Below are positions 28,497 through 40,473 of a stretch of DNA of 64,000 nt, piece by piece. The notes under the pieces are model-generated. The model saw nothing but the letters and a program-made list of their open reading frames with translations. It was not told the origin of the DNA and made no database searches. Position 1 is the first letter of the stretch, and the number at the start of each line of letters is the position of its first letter. Position numbers and translations under genes: made by a program. Source of the DNA: Acanthacorydalis orientalis (taxonomy: Eukaryota > Arthropoda > Insecta > Megaloptera > Corydalidae). The stretch lies in the NCBI GenBank assembly GCA_034766995.1, contig CM068319.1:25527459-25591458 (forward strand), read 5' to 3'.

Positions 28497-29189
28497 TATT
28501 AAGATGTATTTAACAAATATTCTTAGTAACAATCACGTCTAGCGTAAACAAGCAACGAAACATATCAGTCAAAAGTATGATATCAGTTATGACTACAACA
28601 TAATTAGCGTTACTGACAGTAAGCTCCTCTACCACCATCTATTGGAAAATTCGATAATAGAGCATAGCAATGCAATGCATAATAAATTTATTAAAACTAA
28701 AATAAAATAAATTTATATTTGATCTTTTTTTTATTGATCTTCAACATTAATTTATACTCAACCAAAATCGAACGCAAAATAATAATACAAAGTCACGTGC
28801 ACACTGAAAAAATATTTGTGCCGTAATACAGCACATAATTTAAATTCTACAACAAAACTACACAGTGAGTGTAACAATGTTATTAATAAAAACTACATAT
28901 TTGTATTTTATTAAAAAATAATTGTCAAAATCTTTTCGTTTATCCTCTGTAGGTAATTTTAAAACAATAGAGTTTTTTATTCCTTGAATAATTTATTAAA
29001 TTATTATTTTTTATCATGTTCTAAGTATAGTATAATTCATCATTATAAAAACAGAACAATTTGATAAAAAATATGTCAAAACAAGCTGCTAGGAAAAAAA
29101 ACTGAAAGTTTTCAACAATATATTCATATCATGTATAGAAAAAAGAACTATACCAGATAAATAATTTAATTCTTCTACACAAGAAATGA
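28497..29189. other. Upstream region of the RING/B-box gene and AT-rich spacer
   Basis: The first 170 bp (to about 28665) are less AT-biased and should contain the promoter of the minus-strand gene. The rest is AT-rich with no supported feature. Confidence 0.45.
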
Positions 29190-30448
29190 GATAAACAGAT
29201 TGAAAAACTACCAGCCAATTAGTCTACTATCTACAATGTATAAGATCTACAAAAGTAATTTCAAAATATCTACAAGCGCAGCTAGATTTCACTCAACCAA
29301 GGGAACAAGTGGGATTTCGAAGTGGATTTAATACAATTGATCACATTCAGCTAATGAGGGAAGTAATTAACCCGTTAAATGAATAAGAAATACCAGTATA
29401 TCTTGGGTATATAGACTATGAAAAGGATTTCGACTCTATTACCACATCATCGGTCATTTTTGCATTAAAGAACAAGGGCATAGTGGATGTATACATCGAG
29501 TTGCTAGATAACATCTACAAGAATACAACCTTGACGATGAAACTATAGGAAGAAACACAAAAGATAAAAATAAAGAAAGGTGTAAGACAGGGAGATGCAA
29601 ATTCGCCGATATTATTTACTGCATCCTCAGAAGAAGTATACAAATCGCTTGACTTGGAGGACAAAGGAATCGAAATAAAAGGCGAAAAATTAAATCACCT
29701 CCGATTTGCTGATGATATCATTATTTTCGCAAGTACTCCAGAAGGGCTACAAAAGAGGATAGAAGAATTAGGTGATGCTAATCAAAAAAATTGAGCTAAA
29801 CATGAATCATTCAAAAACAAAAATGTTCAATAGGTTTGTCTACCTGAAGAAAATTGAAACAAAAGGAACAGAAATAGAATAAGTTAGAAGTAGGTCTATT
29901 TACACCAGCTTATCAACAAAGATTGATCATTCATTGGAGAAATAAACAGGAAAATAAAAATAGGATGAAGCTCATTTGGACGAAACGCCTCGATATTTAA
30001 ATCAACAATCCCACCTTGAAGAAAAAAGTATTTGAACAATGTATACTACCAGTCCTTACCTATAGCAACGAAACATGGATGCTTAACGCCAAAATTATTC
30101 AGACTCTAAACAACACAAAGAAGTATGGAAAGGTACATGCTGGGAGAAACAAGAAGCGATAGGGAAAGAATAGAATGGATGCGAAAACAGACAGGTGTTA
30201 CAGATGTAATAAGAAAAGTAAAAAATCTGAAATGGGCGAGGAATGTTGCAAAAAGAGAAGACATCCGATGGACAACAGAAATCATCAATTGGAAACCAAG
30301 GAATATAAAAACACCAATATAGAGACCAATGAACAGGTGGGATAAGGAAATTAAAAAAAATATTGAAAATCAATAAAAAAGAAAGGCAATCGTACAAAAT
30401 GGAAAATCGTAAATGTAAGAGATCTTTATTCACCAGTACTTGATAGAG
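29190..30448 (+). mobile_element. Dead RTE-type non-LTR retrotransposon, reverse transcriptase part
   Basis: Frame-shifted plus-strand reading shows successive reverse transcriptase blocks: PREQVGFRSGFNTIDHIQ (fingers), YIDYEKDFDSI (active-site A block), KGVRQGDANSPILF (block B) and HLRFADDIIIFAST (the FADD catalytic motif near 29700-29730). A C-terminal block follows, ERYMLGETRSDRERIEWMRK and later RWTTEIINWKPR, matching the tail of endonuclease-reverse transcriptases of the RTE group. Many stops and shifts kill it. The 5' half with the endonuclease is missing, as expected for a 5'-truncated insertion. The 3' end runs GATGATGATAATATG into a (TATATATG)n tail, usual for RTE elements. Confidence 0.85.
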
Positions 30449-30460
30449 GCTGATGATGAT

Positions 30461-30522
30461 AATATGTATATATATGTATATATGTATGTATATATGTATG
30501 TATATATATATGTATGTATATA

Positions 30523-30595
<73 letters not shown>

Positions 30596-30600
30596 GCATT
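30461..30600. repeat. (TATG/TA)n tail next to the RTE relic
   Basis: Mixed TATATATG and TA units immediately after the RTE remnant, probably grown from the element's own microsatellite tail. Confidence 0.8.
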
Positions 30601-30780
30601 CCTGTAATTTTCCTAGATAATTATATATAGCTCACAAAAAGACACCTTTGAGCTGTTAACAAGGTCATGGACATCGTATCGCCTAGTTACACGTATATGT
30701 CGGTTGCTAACCATCACGACTGCTTTATTTTACAAATGGAGAAAAAAACAATGCTATCTTATAATTTATATTTTGTTTGA

Positions 30781-30804
30781 ATATATATATACACACACAC
30801 GCGC

Positions 30805-30880
<76 letters not shown>

Positions 30881-30881
30881 G

Positions 30882-30912
<31 letters not shown>

Positions 30913-30913
30913 C

Positions 30914-30980
<67 letters not shown>

Positions 30981-30992
30981 GTATATATATAG
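30781..30992. repeat. Long TA/TATG microsatellite
   Basis: About 210 bp of alternating TA with interspersed GTATAC and ATATGT units, beginning with a short CA/CG run. Long frames on both strands across it are artefacts. Confidence 0.9.
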
Positions 30993-31248
30993 TAACTAGA
31001 TTTCTTAAAGTAAAAATTTATTTGTTGTATACCAAATATTATATATTGTATATAAATAATGTAAATATTTTGTATCAAATATTATTACCAATATTATTAT
31101 TTTTTTAAAAAAATCGTTTATATTTTCAGTTAAAAAATTCTAAAAATATTCCGTTTTAATTGCAGTAACCTTTTCTAAATTATTTGTCATCCTGATGGAA
31201 TGTTTATTTTGATATCTCTCCCATAAATATATAATTCATGCAGAATAT

Positions 31249-31307
<59 letters not shown>

Positions 31308-31630
31308 CAGTTAAACCAAAAATTTATACATTTCTATACTATAATAATCAAATTTAAAATTAAAATAATATGACATTAAAAAATATTGAATGAGTAATAT
31401 TACGTTTTATTTTATATAAAAACGTAGAAAACCTAGCCTTCTTTAAAAGGTATATAAAGGTAATTCATCATAGTATTTGCTTCCAGTTCTTAATCTCTAC
31501 AAAACGACCAACGGCGTTTTGAAATTAAATTATTTTTTCATATTCGTATCCAGTTGTAAATAAAACTGTACCTAACTCATGATGAAGCGTAATATTTTTT
31601 TATCAAATGTAATCTTAAAAAAATACTGAA

Positions 31631-31673
<43 letters not shown>

Positions 31674-32371
31674 CCAAGAATAATTCATCCAAAATTATTA
31701 ATTCTTATTATAATTATTTATTTTTAAACAAAACTTTCGATTTATTTACAAGAAATATTTTAATATTACGGTTTCTTCAAATTATAATTTAATTACATTT
31801 TCATCTTTATTTTAAAAAATATAATTTCATTTTTTTCTAACTCATTGAGAGAAAAATATTCTAATTTCGTTCAGTAAAAAAGAATACATTTTTTTTATAA
31901 ATTATCATTTATTATAAGTTTTTTCACAAGTAATTGGCATAAAAAAATGTTTTAATGTGACATATCAATGATAATAACGTATATACGTAAGTGTTTTTGG
32001 ACGAATATTTTGTACATATCCTACAGGATCGAATTGAAAAGCGAAATGTGAGAAATATAATGTTTACTACTTCCTAAAAAAGAATCTCCATGGTCCATAT
32101 TTGATTTCATAGTAGAAAAGTGTGAATGTGCATATGAAAATAAAAATTAATTATGCTAATTGTATACCCCAACATTTGATAACCAGTGGAATAATAAAAA
32201 AGGTATTATTTATTTTTATACATTATTCTTTTAAATGAGTAATTAGATTTAAATCATAAAATTGACACAATTTTTTTATAATATATTCGAACAATCTCCA
32301 ATCAATAATAAAATTACATCAAATAATGACTGCTGTTACAGAATAAATAAATCTATGAAGCAACACGTTTT
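30993..32371. other. AT-rich noncoding stretch
   Basis: No supported gene. (TA)n at about 31250-31305 and 31633-31670. The patch 31975-32180 is a little less AT-biased but shows no frame. Confidence 0.55.
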
Positions 32372-32569
32372 TCATTCCTCCAATACCGATGGATAACATA
32401 AGTGCATGCACAGTCCTGCGCCGTTAGAGCCATAGCAACGGAACTTTTTCTGAACATTGGGAGATGCAAGCTTCAGATGCAACTCGTGGGAAACGTGTAA
32501 AATAATTTGATTAGTTTCGCAGTTCCAACTATAGCGAGTGGATCGGCTTTCCATACGTGCATATGTCAT
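32372..32569 (-). other. Isolated GC-richer island with a 65-codon open frame
   Basis: The minus frame reads MTYARMESRSTRYSWNCETN and ends CYGSNGAGLCMHLCYPSVLEE before TGA. The composition (His, Cys, Gly, Arg, Trp) is unlike spurious frames in this DNA. A CTATAG acceptor before TGGAACTGC would make the last 51 codons a terminal exon. No domain is recognised and no matching upstream exon was found. Alternatives are a conserved noncoding element or a transposon scrap; a GTTAGAGCCATAGCAACGG patch lies inside it. Confidence 0.3.
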
Positions 32570-32615
32570 TAATATTGCATTTATCGTGCGTCAAGTTCTA
32601 ACTTGTATTCGATAA

Positions 32616-32651
<36 letters not shown>

Positions 32652-32956
32652 AACTAACTATTTAATTTATGAACACATTTAAAATTTTATGACAATTAGA
32701 ATTTATATGTTATGAAAATAAATAAATTCAAAAGAAAATACCAGTTTATTGCAACCATTTTTCAGAATATTAATTAATTCTCAACTTTTAAATTTAAGTG
32801 CAAATAAAGTATAAATCTAATTAAAAACGCATATACAATAAAATTCATTTTTGTATTCTCAGCTCAGTGTCCACTTTGTTTAAGAACTATTTGTAATAAA
32901 TCATTGTTACATGCAAAAAAAAACACATCATTTACGTATAATATAAATAAATAATT

Positions 32957-32957
32957 C

Positions 32958-33017
<60 letters not shown>

Positions 33018-33081
33018 ATATTTAAAGTAGCAAATTCTAGATGATGTTATTGTCAAAATATAAATAAAAATATATAAATAC

Positions 33082-33122
<41 letters not shown>

Positions 33123-33215
33123 ATATTTAAAGTAGCAAATTCTCGATGATGTTATTGTCAAAATATAAATAAAAATATATAAATACAAATTATATATATA
33201 TATATATATATATAT
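32957..33215. repeat. Tandem duplication of a unit made of a unique segment plus (TA)n
   Basis: The segment starting TTGTTATATTTAAAGTAGCA at 33013 recurs at 33118, an offset of 105 bp, with one clear substitution (TCTAG versus TCTCG). Each copy is about 75 bp of unique sequence bounded by (TA)n. Unequal exchange or slippage between TA tracts is the simplest origin. Confidence 0.88.
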
Positions 33216-34148
33216 AATTTAATTTTAAAAATAATAATAACAGAGTTCAAATTTCAAACCTTTTATTAATGAATTAAACATGGACACTCGCAGTTACAAT
33301 ATTATGAAACTTAATACAAAACATATTTTTTCTTCAATTATTATCACTCTCCATGAATAAGAAAAGCTGTTTCTTTTCACATATATATTTTTTTTAATTT
33401 TAGATATAATATTTTCTCAAATATAACAAATCTCACATTATTTCAAATATAACATTTTCTAAAAATAAAATGATGTTAATTTTCATAACTTACTAACGAG
33501 TATGTGTGCATTTTAATGTTTATAATTGTTTTACTATAAAAAAATATTTATTGAAATAAAATTATTACATAAACAAAAAAAAATCTTAATTCATACACAA
33601 AATAGTGCTATGGACTTACATAGAGGTAAATATGAAGTAAATTTGAATAAGACTTTTTAAAGACACAAAGGAATGTTCATCTAACACATATGCAGTGTAT
33701 GCATGCTTTTTTTATATATTTACCATTTGTTTATTTTTTAAACCAATTGACATATATCTTTTTATGCTCTATTTTATCACGAATTATTGTTTATCATTTT
33801 TTACTTGTTAGTAACTTTTAAACTTAAATCGTATAGCGCGTTAACAAATGTATGCTAGTTTCAAATATCCAGTTGTATTAAAAACATGTGCAAATTAGGC
33901 ATTTATAAAACAAAGAATAATATTAATTAACTTTCGGAAAAAAAAATTCATTTGTAGTATATAAAAAATAAAAATAAATATTCAATTTTATGTTTTTGAA
34001 CACATAAAAATGTTTCCAAATTTATTTTAAAATTTACAGATGTTATTTCAAGTAAAATGGTAACTTTTCTTAATATTTTAGTCTAATTAATTTTATGGAT
34101 TATATAATAAATATTCTAGCTTATTACATTTTATTGCTATAATTATTA

Positions 34149-34184
<36 letters not shown>

Positions 34185-34627
34185 CATATTCGTGTATTTA
34201 TAAGAAAATAAATTAATGTTTATACAGAAATCAAACTAATCAAAGATAAATATTCTGCATTAATAGAGAAAAGTTTTTTGTGTATTATATTTTTTTCGTT
34301 TTTTAGCTAGATTATATCTTGTTATCGAAGATACAAAGAATTGTTTTAACAATCAATCGACTGTTTATAATATTTAATTTTATGTTAATAATTATCAACA
34401 ATATAAAGTTTTACAAAATTTTCGAAAAAAAATATTAAATAACTCAACGTAAGTCAAGTCCGTGAAAATATTTAGACAGTTTTGTTTCTATCACTTGATA
34501 GTAACAACACTTTTAACATTTAATTGAATAAACTTTTGACTTAATAACATATTATAAAATGTCTATTATTTGAAGAGTAAATTTTCTATTTGTAGCTAAA
34601 CCAATTTGTTTTTTCGTCCTTAAAGCA
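33216..34627. other. AT-rich noncoding stretch
   Basis: No supported gene; one (TA)n at about 34151-34183. Confidence 0.55.
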
Positions 34628-34957
34628 GTTACCGTATTTGTCCGAATACAAGATGACCCCAATTATAAGACGAGTCTGAGTTTTTTCCCAAGAAATCAAG
34701 AAAAAAGCATTTTTAACGACCACGATTATAGGACGACACGCAGATTTTTGTCAAAGAAACGATAAAAAAATGTTGATTTACGTTTTAGTAAAAAGTAATA
34801 TTTACAAAAATTATACAAATACATATTTAAAACTCGATAATCTGCTGTTTAAAACGTCTACTGTGTACTTCTGAAGATCCGAATATAAGACGACCCTTGT
34901 TTTTCAATGAAAATCTGTGAAAAAAAACTCGTTTTATACCCGGGCTAGTACGGTAAC
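34628..34957. mobile_element. Old MITE with imperfect inverted ends
   Basis: Left end GTTACCGTATTTGTCCGAAT and, inverted, right end GTTACCGTACTAGCCCGGGT share the first nine bases and most of the next twenty. A motif like GAATATAAGACGACCC recurs inside (near 34669, 34723 and 34881). TA borders on both sides would fit a TA target duplication. No coding capacity. Divergence of the arms suggests an old copy. Confidence 0.65.
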
Positions 34958-36768
34958 TAATTTCTACTTATCTGTAAGCTACACAAATGAGCTATTTAAA
35001 AATAAATTCTTTTTGTATGTCTGTAAATGCTAATTAAACATGCATCATGTGTCGGAATACTTTTGAAAGTAACTATATAATTATTAACAAAATATTAAGA
35101 ATAATATATAACTTTTTTAATTTAAATAATATTGGTATAAATGTATTAGAACCTATGATAATCTATTTAAAATATTTTATCTATTTCGAACAAAGAAAAA
35201 TATCTCTTATAATGAATGCTATAAATAAGAGCTAAAAGTAACTTTTTCCATTTTTATTTTTTTTAGTTAAGAAATCATTCATTTTTTCTGGAGATAATGA
35301 ATCGAAAATAACAACTAGATATTTTTGATTACAATAAGGTATATATTACAAATTTTAATTCTAGAATAATTACAATTTAAATAATTTTCTATTATATTTA
35401 TTCCTTGACACATAAAAATCTATTCAAACTTTCTAGACAAATTTCCGTTTTTTTTAAATTTTCTCCTTTTTTATACGTAATATATACACTTAACATACAT
35501 TGTTACTTTTTTACTAGTACGTATACATTTTTGTTAAATTAATAATATAGTTCTTGATGATTTGTGACTATTTTCAAAATTGGTATTGAAATTTAATAAA
35601 AAATATTTTTTCTTTACTATTTGTATATTAACATTATTAATTTTCGTTTGTTGTAATGTATTTATTACATAAATTTAAATTACTTATTTCGTTTCTAAAG
35701 TATGAATCATTAGAATAATTTTAGAAATAAATTTAAGAAAATTTATGAATATCATGTGAATTTTGTTATAATTTGAATAGTATAATAAATGATTTTTTTA
35801 ACTGACAACAAATATTTTATGAAAGCTTTATAAATAAAATTTTACTGAAAACCATTTCATTATTATTTGGAAATAGGCATAAATAACAACTAAATAATTA
35901 TTTTTAGAATATAAATTAAAATTTTACATTAAATTTAAATAATATTTTGCAGTAACATCATATAATTTATAAAATATATTTATTAAATACGTCTTTGTTA
36001 TTGATTTTATGAAACTAAATTATTTTATTAGTAAATTATTAAGTCTTAGAAATGATTTATGTTGGCAAAGTAAACATGTAAATTACACATATGTGTCATA
36101 AATATGTTTTCATGAGAAATATTATATAAATATCATAATTATTGTTGCATATCATTTTTAATTTGTAAATAATGGCTCTATGTTGCAAGATAAGGTAAAG
36201 ATTGTGCTTTATATATAAAGCAACAGTTAAAGATAAAAATATGAGATACTCCACCAAAGATATCCTTTTAAAAATAAACTCAATCAATGATTTATTGAGA
36301 AACTATTAGATTATTTAAGGATGAGTGCAAGTGTTTTAGATAAACCAGTAGTTATTATTTGAATCAGACAATGAAAATTTATTTCGGTTCAAAATTCTTG
36401 TACTAAAGACCCAGTTAATTTTAATTTTTTGATTGTTTCTTTAAAAAAATTATGTTGTTCCTTATAATGATTTTAAGTGCATTGAGGGAGGATTTCTTAT
36501 CTGTGGATGATCAAAAAACTTTACTATATGACATTTTTAAACTGTCCAGTATTTTCTAACAAATCACCGATTAGAATTATGTTTACCAGTGAAACTTTTG
36601 ATGCAATATGTTGCACTCTCCCTCTGACTCTTAGTCAATACACAATAATATGTTTTACTTACAAATAATCACTCATTTTTAACTAATGCAAATTAAAAAT
36701 AATATGTAAATAAAATAATTATTATTAATAACAATATTTACTTAATGTTCCGTATAAGAACGAACTTT

Positions 36769-36823
<55 letters not shown>

Positions 36824-38340
36824 CACATATATATATATTAGCACATATTACATATATTTATACATTTCTAGTATATAGGTACTAATAATAGCATTGTTGT
36901 ATAATTTTAATAAGTATTTTATAAGTGTTAAATAAAACGTGAACTATTAACCACATTGTTAAAATACTTATAAATAGATGTTGTAAAAATTAAGAATCGC
37001 GTTCAAAAGCTTATTATTAATTATATGTGTTTTAATTCATATATTTAAATATAGATTTTAATAAAATAAGGTGTATTTGTGATTATCAACAGAAGAACAA
37101 TCGAAGCCCATCGAAAGGTAACAAATAAACATATTATTTTTTCTTGTAAAACAAGATATCAAGACGGCGAATACAGGACATCGAATGAAGATACTGCAAG
37201 ATTATTAATCATAATTTCAATATAACAGGAATAGATTGATTTTGACAAATCATTTTTTCTTAAAATTAATTTTGTTTTTGAATCAGTTCTTCAACTTGTG
37301 AATATAATTTGAAAATATTAATTCTCATTGGATCGTAATAATTTCGTATATAAGAGTATATATATATATAGAGTATATGTCATGCATGCAATTTTAAAAA
37401 TAATTTATATTACATTCATAATCTTATGACCTACTTCAATAACAAAACAAGAAGCGGAAATATATTTTTTTACATAAATTCATATAAATATTTTAAAGGA
37501 AATATAGGTTTTAACTTTTTATTGAATTTAATTTGAAAAAAAAATAATTTTAATAAAATCTTGTTTTTAAAAAATAAAAATTATACCATATCTAAATTTT
37601 ATTTTCTCAATATCAAGAAACTGTCATCTTCAAACCAAACAATCAAGAACATGAAGATAATGAAATTGATTTCAACCTAATAAATGTTTTCTTTTTAAAT
37701 TAACAAAGAAATGTCACATATAATTGTATACTATGGATAAGAACACTTTTTAGATTCTTGTATTTTCATATAATAAAAACATTAAGTAATCATTTTTTCA
37801 ATCAATACATTTTTTTTAATTTTTTTTCTGAAAATAAATATTTAATTGTTATACTAAATAATATAATTAAAATTTTGTTCGAATTAATATTACATTTGAT
37901 ATGCAATACCGATAAATTGAATTTGTAATGAGTACAATTATCGGTAAATAAAATTATTTAAACTATTAATATTACTTAATTCAATCTACAAATAATTTGT
38001 TTAAAATAATTCTTATCTTATGTTAATTTCAAAACATGAAAAGTTAAAAAAGAACTCCTGTCTGCAAACAAATTACATCTTTTGTAGATCTGCAACTTTA
38101 AATACACGTTACACGTGGTCAATGCCTCTATAGAACAATAATGAAATGATAAAAGTTCCTAAAAATATTTATATATTTTTGAATTAAAGTAAATTATATT
38201 ATTATTATTAAAAATGAAAGAATTAATGAAAATACATCATATATCAATTAAGTCCGAAAATACTTGCACATGTATTTTACTATTTTATTTCTTTTGGGAA
38301 AATGTAACTCAAAAAAGAAAAAAACACCAACAAATTTAGA
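34958..38340. other. AT-rich noncoding stretch upstream of fru
   Basis: No supported gene. (TA)n at about 36773-36820. A less AT-biased patch lies at 37075-37200 with a TTATCAACAGAAGAACAATC segment; a single match to the insect sex-splicing repeat core ATCAACA is not evidence of a regulated exon in such DNA. Confidence 0.5.
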
Positions 38341-38401
38341 TTTCAAAGGCAGTATATCTAAAGGGTCGGGTGGCGTTGTGATGGCAAATAATTTTTATAA
38401 G
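38341..38401 (+). other. Possible 5' leader exon of fruitless with a short upstream ORF
   Basis: A GC-richer tract (GGGTCGGGTGGCGTTGTGATG) ends at ATAAG followed by a strong GTAAGTTGTG donor at 38402. Spliced to the acceptor at 39122 it would carry an upstream ORF from ATG 38381 through 38401 and then 39123-39143, 13 codons ending TAG before the fru start. The 5' end is not known. GC-richer DNA continues to about 38640 and around 38830-38870, so the promoter may be anywhere in 38.3-38.9 kb. Confidence 0.35.
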
Positions 38402-39165
38402 GTAAGTTGTGTGTTCGTAATTTTAAAATTGAGTATACACAAAAGTGGATATATTAATCTTTGTGGATAATTCTTTTGCGGTGAAATAATAGTGACATAA
38501 AATTATATTAGTATTTTCAAAGTACGAATTTTTGCAAATGCATAATGGTACGTGACCTATAATGGCGGAAAGGGAATAGGTTCCATAGTTGAAGGACATA
38601 CCACGTGTGCCATCGATTCGCACTTTTGTAATTTTGTTTGGCTTTTATTTATTTAATATGTATTTCAACATGTGTTTGTAATGCTATAAAATAATTCTTA
38701 ATGTACAATCAATTCGCAAGTTGTGTATTTCGGATCAGTTAGATTGCTAAAACTTGTTTGTAAAATTATATGCCTCTGGGCTAAAATTTCGACTGTTTTT
38801 AACTTTATTGCGTAATATTTCCAGCTAGGTGACCTTATGTGTTAGTCCATTGCACTGCACCTTGGGTATTTTATTTTCTCTTTAGCAATAAAAATTCTCA
38901 TTTTATACATAATTCGCATATTTTCTTAAATAAGTAAATAAATACATACATACATACATACATATATATATATATATATGTAATGTAGCATAGATATGTA
39001 TTTGTATGTATAGTAAATAAAAAAATCATTGAACAAAATTTAATTGTATAAATGTAATAAATATTCCTTTCAAATTAAACATTTTATTTATATTTAACGT
39101 TTTATAATTTTTTTCTATCTAGGTTAATAGTATCGTGTGCTAGTAACTTCAATAAAACAAAAAAA

Positions 39166-39711
39166 ATGGACCAACAATTTTGTCTACGATGGAACAACCA
39201 TCCAACAAACTTAACGGATGTGTTATCGAGCTTACTGAGACGTGAAGCATTATGTGATGTTACATTAGCCTGTGATGGTGACATGTTCAAGGCACATCAA
39301 ACAATACTGTCTGCCTGTAGTCCGTATTTCGAAAATATTTTTTTGCAAAATTCACACCCACATCCTATAATTTTCCTTAAAGATGTCAATTACAATGAAA
39401 TGCGTGCACTTCTTGATTTTATGTACAAAGGAGAAGTTAATGTGTCACAAAACTTACTTCCTATGTTCCTAAAAACGGCTGAATCACTTCAAATACGAGG
39501 TCTCACAGATAACAGTGCATTAAATAATAAAACATCTGAAGATAGAAGTCATTCCCCGAAATCAACAGAAACAAGGTGTAGTGGAGAACAGCCGACACAA
39601 TCAAGAAGTGATAGTCCACCTAGAGAAAAACGTAAACGAAAACAGTCTAATAGTTCCGATCAGCACAATCCTGCCTTGATGAATAATGATCGCTTCCAGA
39701 CTGATTCTCAG
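39166..39711 (+). CDS. fru: Fruitless common exon: BTB/POZ domain
   Basis: The exon begins at 39123 after TTCTATCTAG; ATG at 39166 opens [20 protein letters not shown], the hallmark start of Fruitless (Lola and other BTB-ZnF proteins differ after NNH). Residues 1 to about 118 form the BTB dimerisation domain, with [27 protein letters not shown], the [10 protein letters not shown] stretch and GEVNV. The rest is a Ser/Lys/Arg-rich linker with REKRKRKQ, a likely nuclear localisation signal. It ends CAG in phase 0 before GTATAA, so retention of this intron gives a BTB-only protein. Fruitless is a nuclear transcription factor controlling male courtship circuits and sex-independent development in insects. 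The 101-residue male-specific N-terminal extension known in Drosophila is not encoded directly upstream here. Confidence 0.95.
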
Positions 39712-40266
39712 GTATAAGTTTTTTTCATACTTTTATTTTAATAGTTTTTAAAATGTTATATAAACAGATTGAGTCTAACCAGTTCTTTTATAGATTAGCA
39801 TATTGTTTTTAATATATTAAAATAATTAATTTTTAATTAGAAATTTCTATTAAAATGTTATCTTTTACTTTTATACAAATGTTTGTTTCGTTTTTGTACT
39901 TTGTCAATTTCTTAACTTTTATATGAATTTTGACACAAAATATTGTTTCTATGATTCCTAGTGGCATTTTTTTTAATAATATTTAAAAATATATAAAGTG
40001 ATTTAAATTTAATTGCAGTTTTAAATTAAAAATGAGAAAAAAAATAAACTTCAGAAAACGAACTTTTATAAATTATTTTGAACTATGGGAATTATAGATT
40101 TTTTTTAATATACAAAAGGTACTCAAAAAAGTAATATTTGTAATATGTTAATGACAAAATTCAGGTTTATATGTATATATCAAAAAATATTAATTCCGAA
40201 TATTATCAACATAAATTAATTTACTATAGGTTGAAAATTGAGGTTTTCATATTTTATGTTTTTCAG
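39712..40266 (+). other. fru: fru intron between BTB and first connector exon
   Basis: GTATAA donor and TTTTTCAG acceptor; AT-rich, nothing else seen. Confidence 0.8.
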
Positions 40267-40473
40267 ATGTCTTCTCAAAATTCATTTAAGTCTGGTCCCT
40301 CTCCTTTATCAAAAATAAATTCTTTGAATGATCGTGACACAGTTCCTGAAGATTTGCGTGCTACTCCCCCTCACCTGCCTGTTATTAAACAAGAACCTAA
40401 CTTAGATGCTAGTTCTCATTTGGATTACAAAGACACATTTCATATGTCTGATCCTCTTGGTTTGCAGACAACG
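40267..40473 (+). CDS. fru: Fruitless connector exon 1
   Basis: Sixty-nine codons, phase 0 at both ends, between TTTTTCAG and GTAAGT. It encodes MSSQNSFKSGPSPLSKINSL and then a Pro-rich stretch with PVIKQEP, a sumoylation-type motif (psiKxE) common in BTB zinc-finger repressors, and ends SDPLGLQTT. Both downstream choices leave from here: phase-0 joining to the acceptor at 41560 (non-C2H2 end) or to 44127 (second connector). Retention of the intron would add only VSSF before a stop. Confidence 0.88.

Noticed and set aside
30095..30433. 112-codon minus frame rich in Phe, Ser and Cys
   Set aside because: It is antisense to the decayed RTE reverse transcriptase tail, whose plus-strand motifs explain the sequence.
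39166..39711. Identity as lola or another BTB zinc-finger gene
   Set aside because: [20 protein letters not shown] and [11 protein letters not shown] are Fruitless-type; the Lola BTB differs clearly after NNH.
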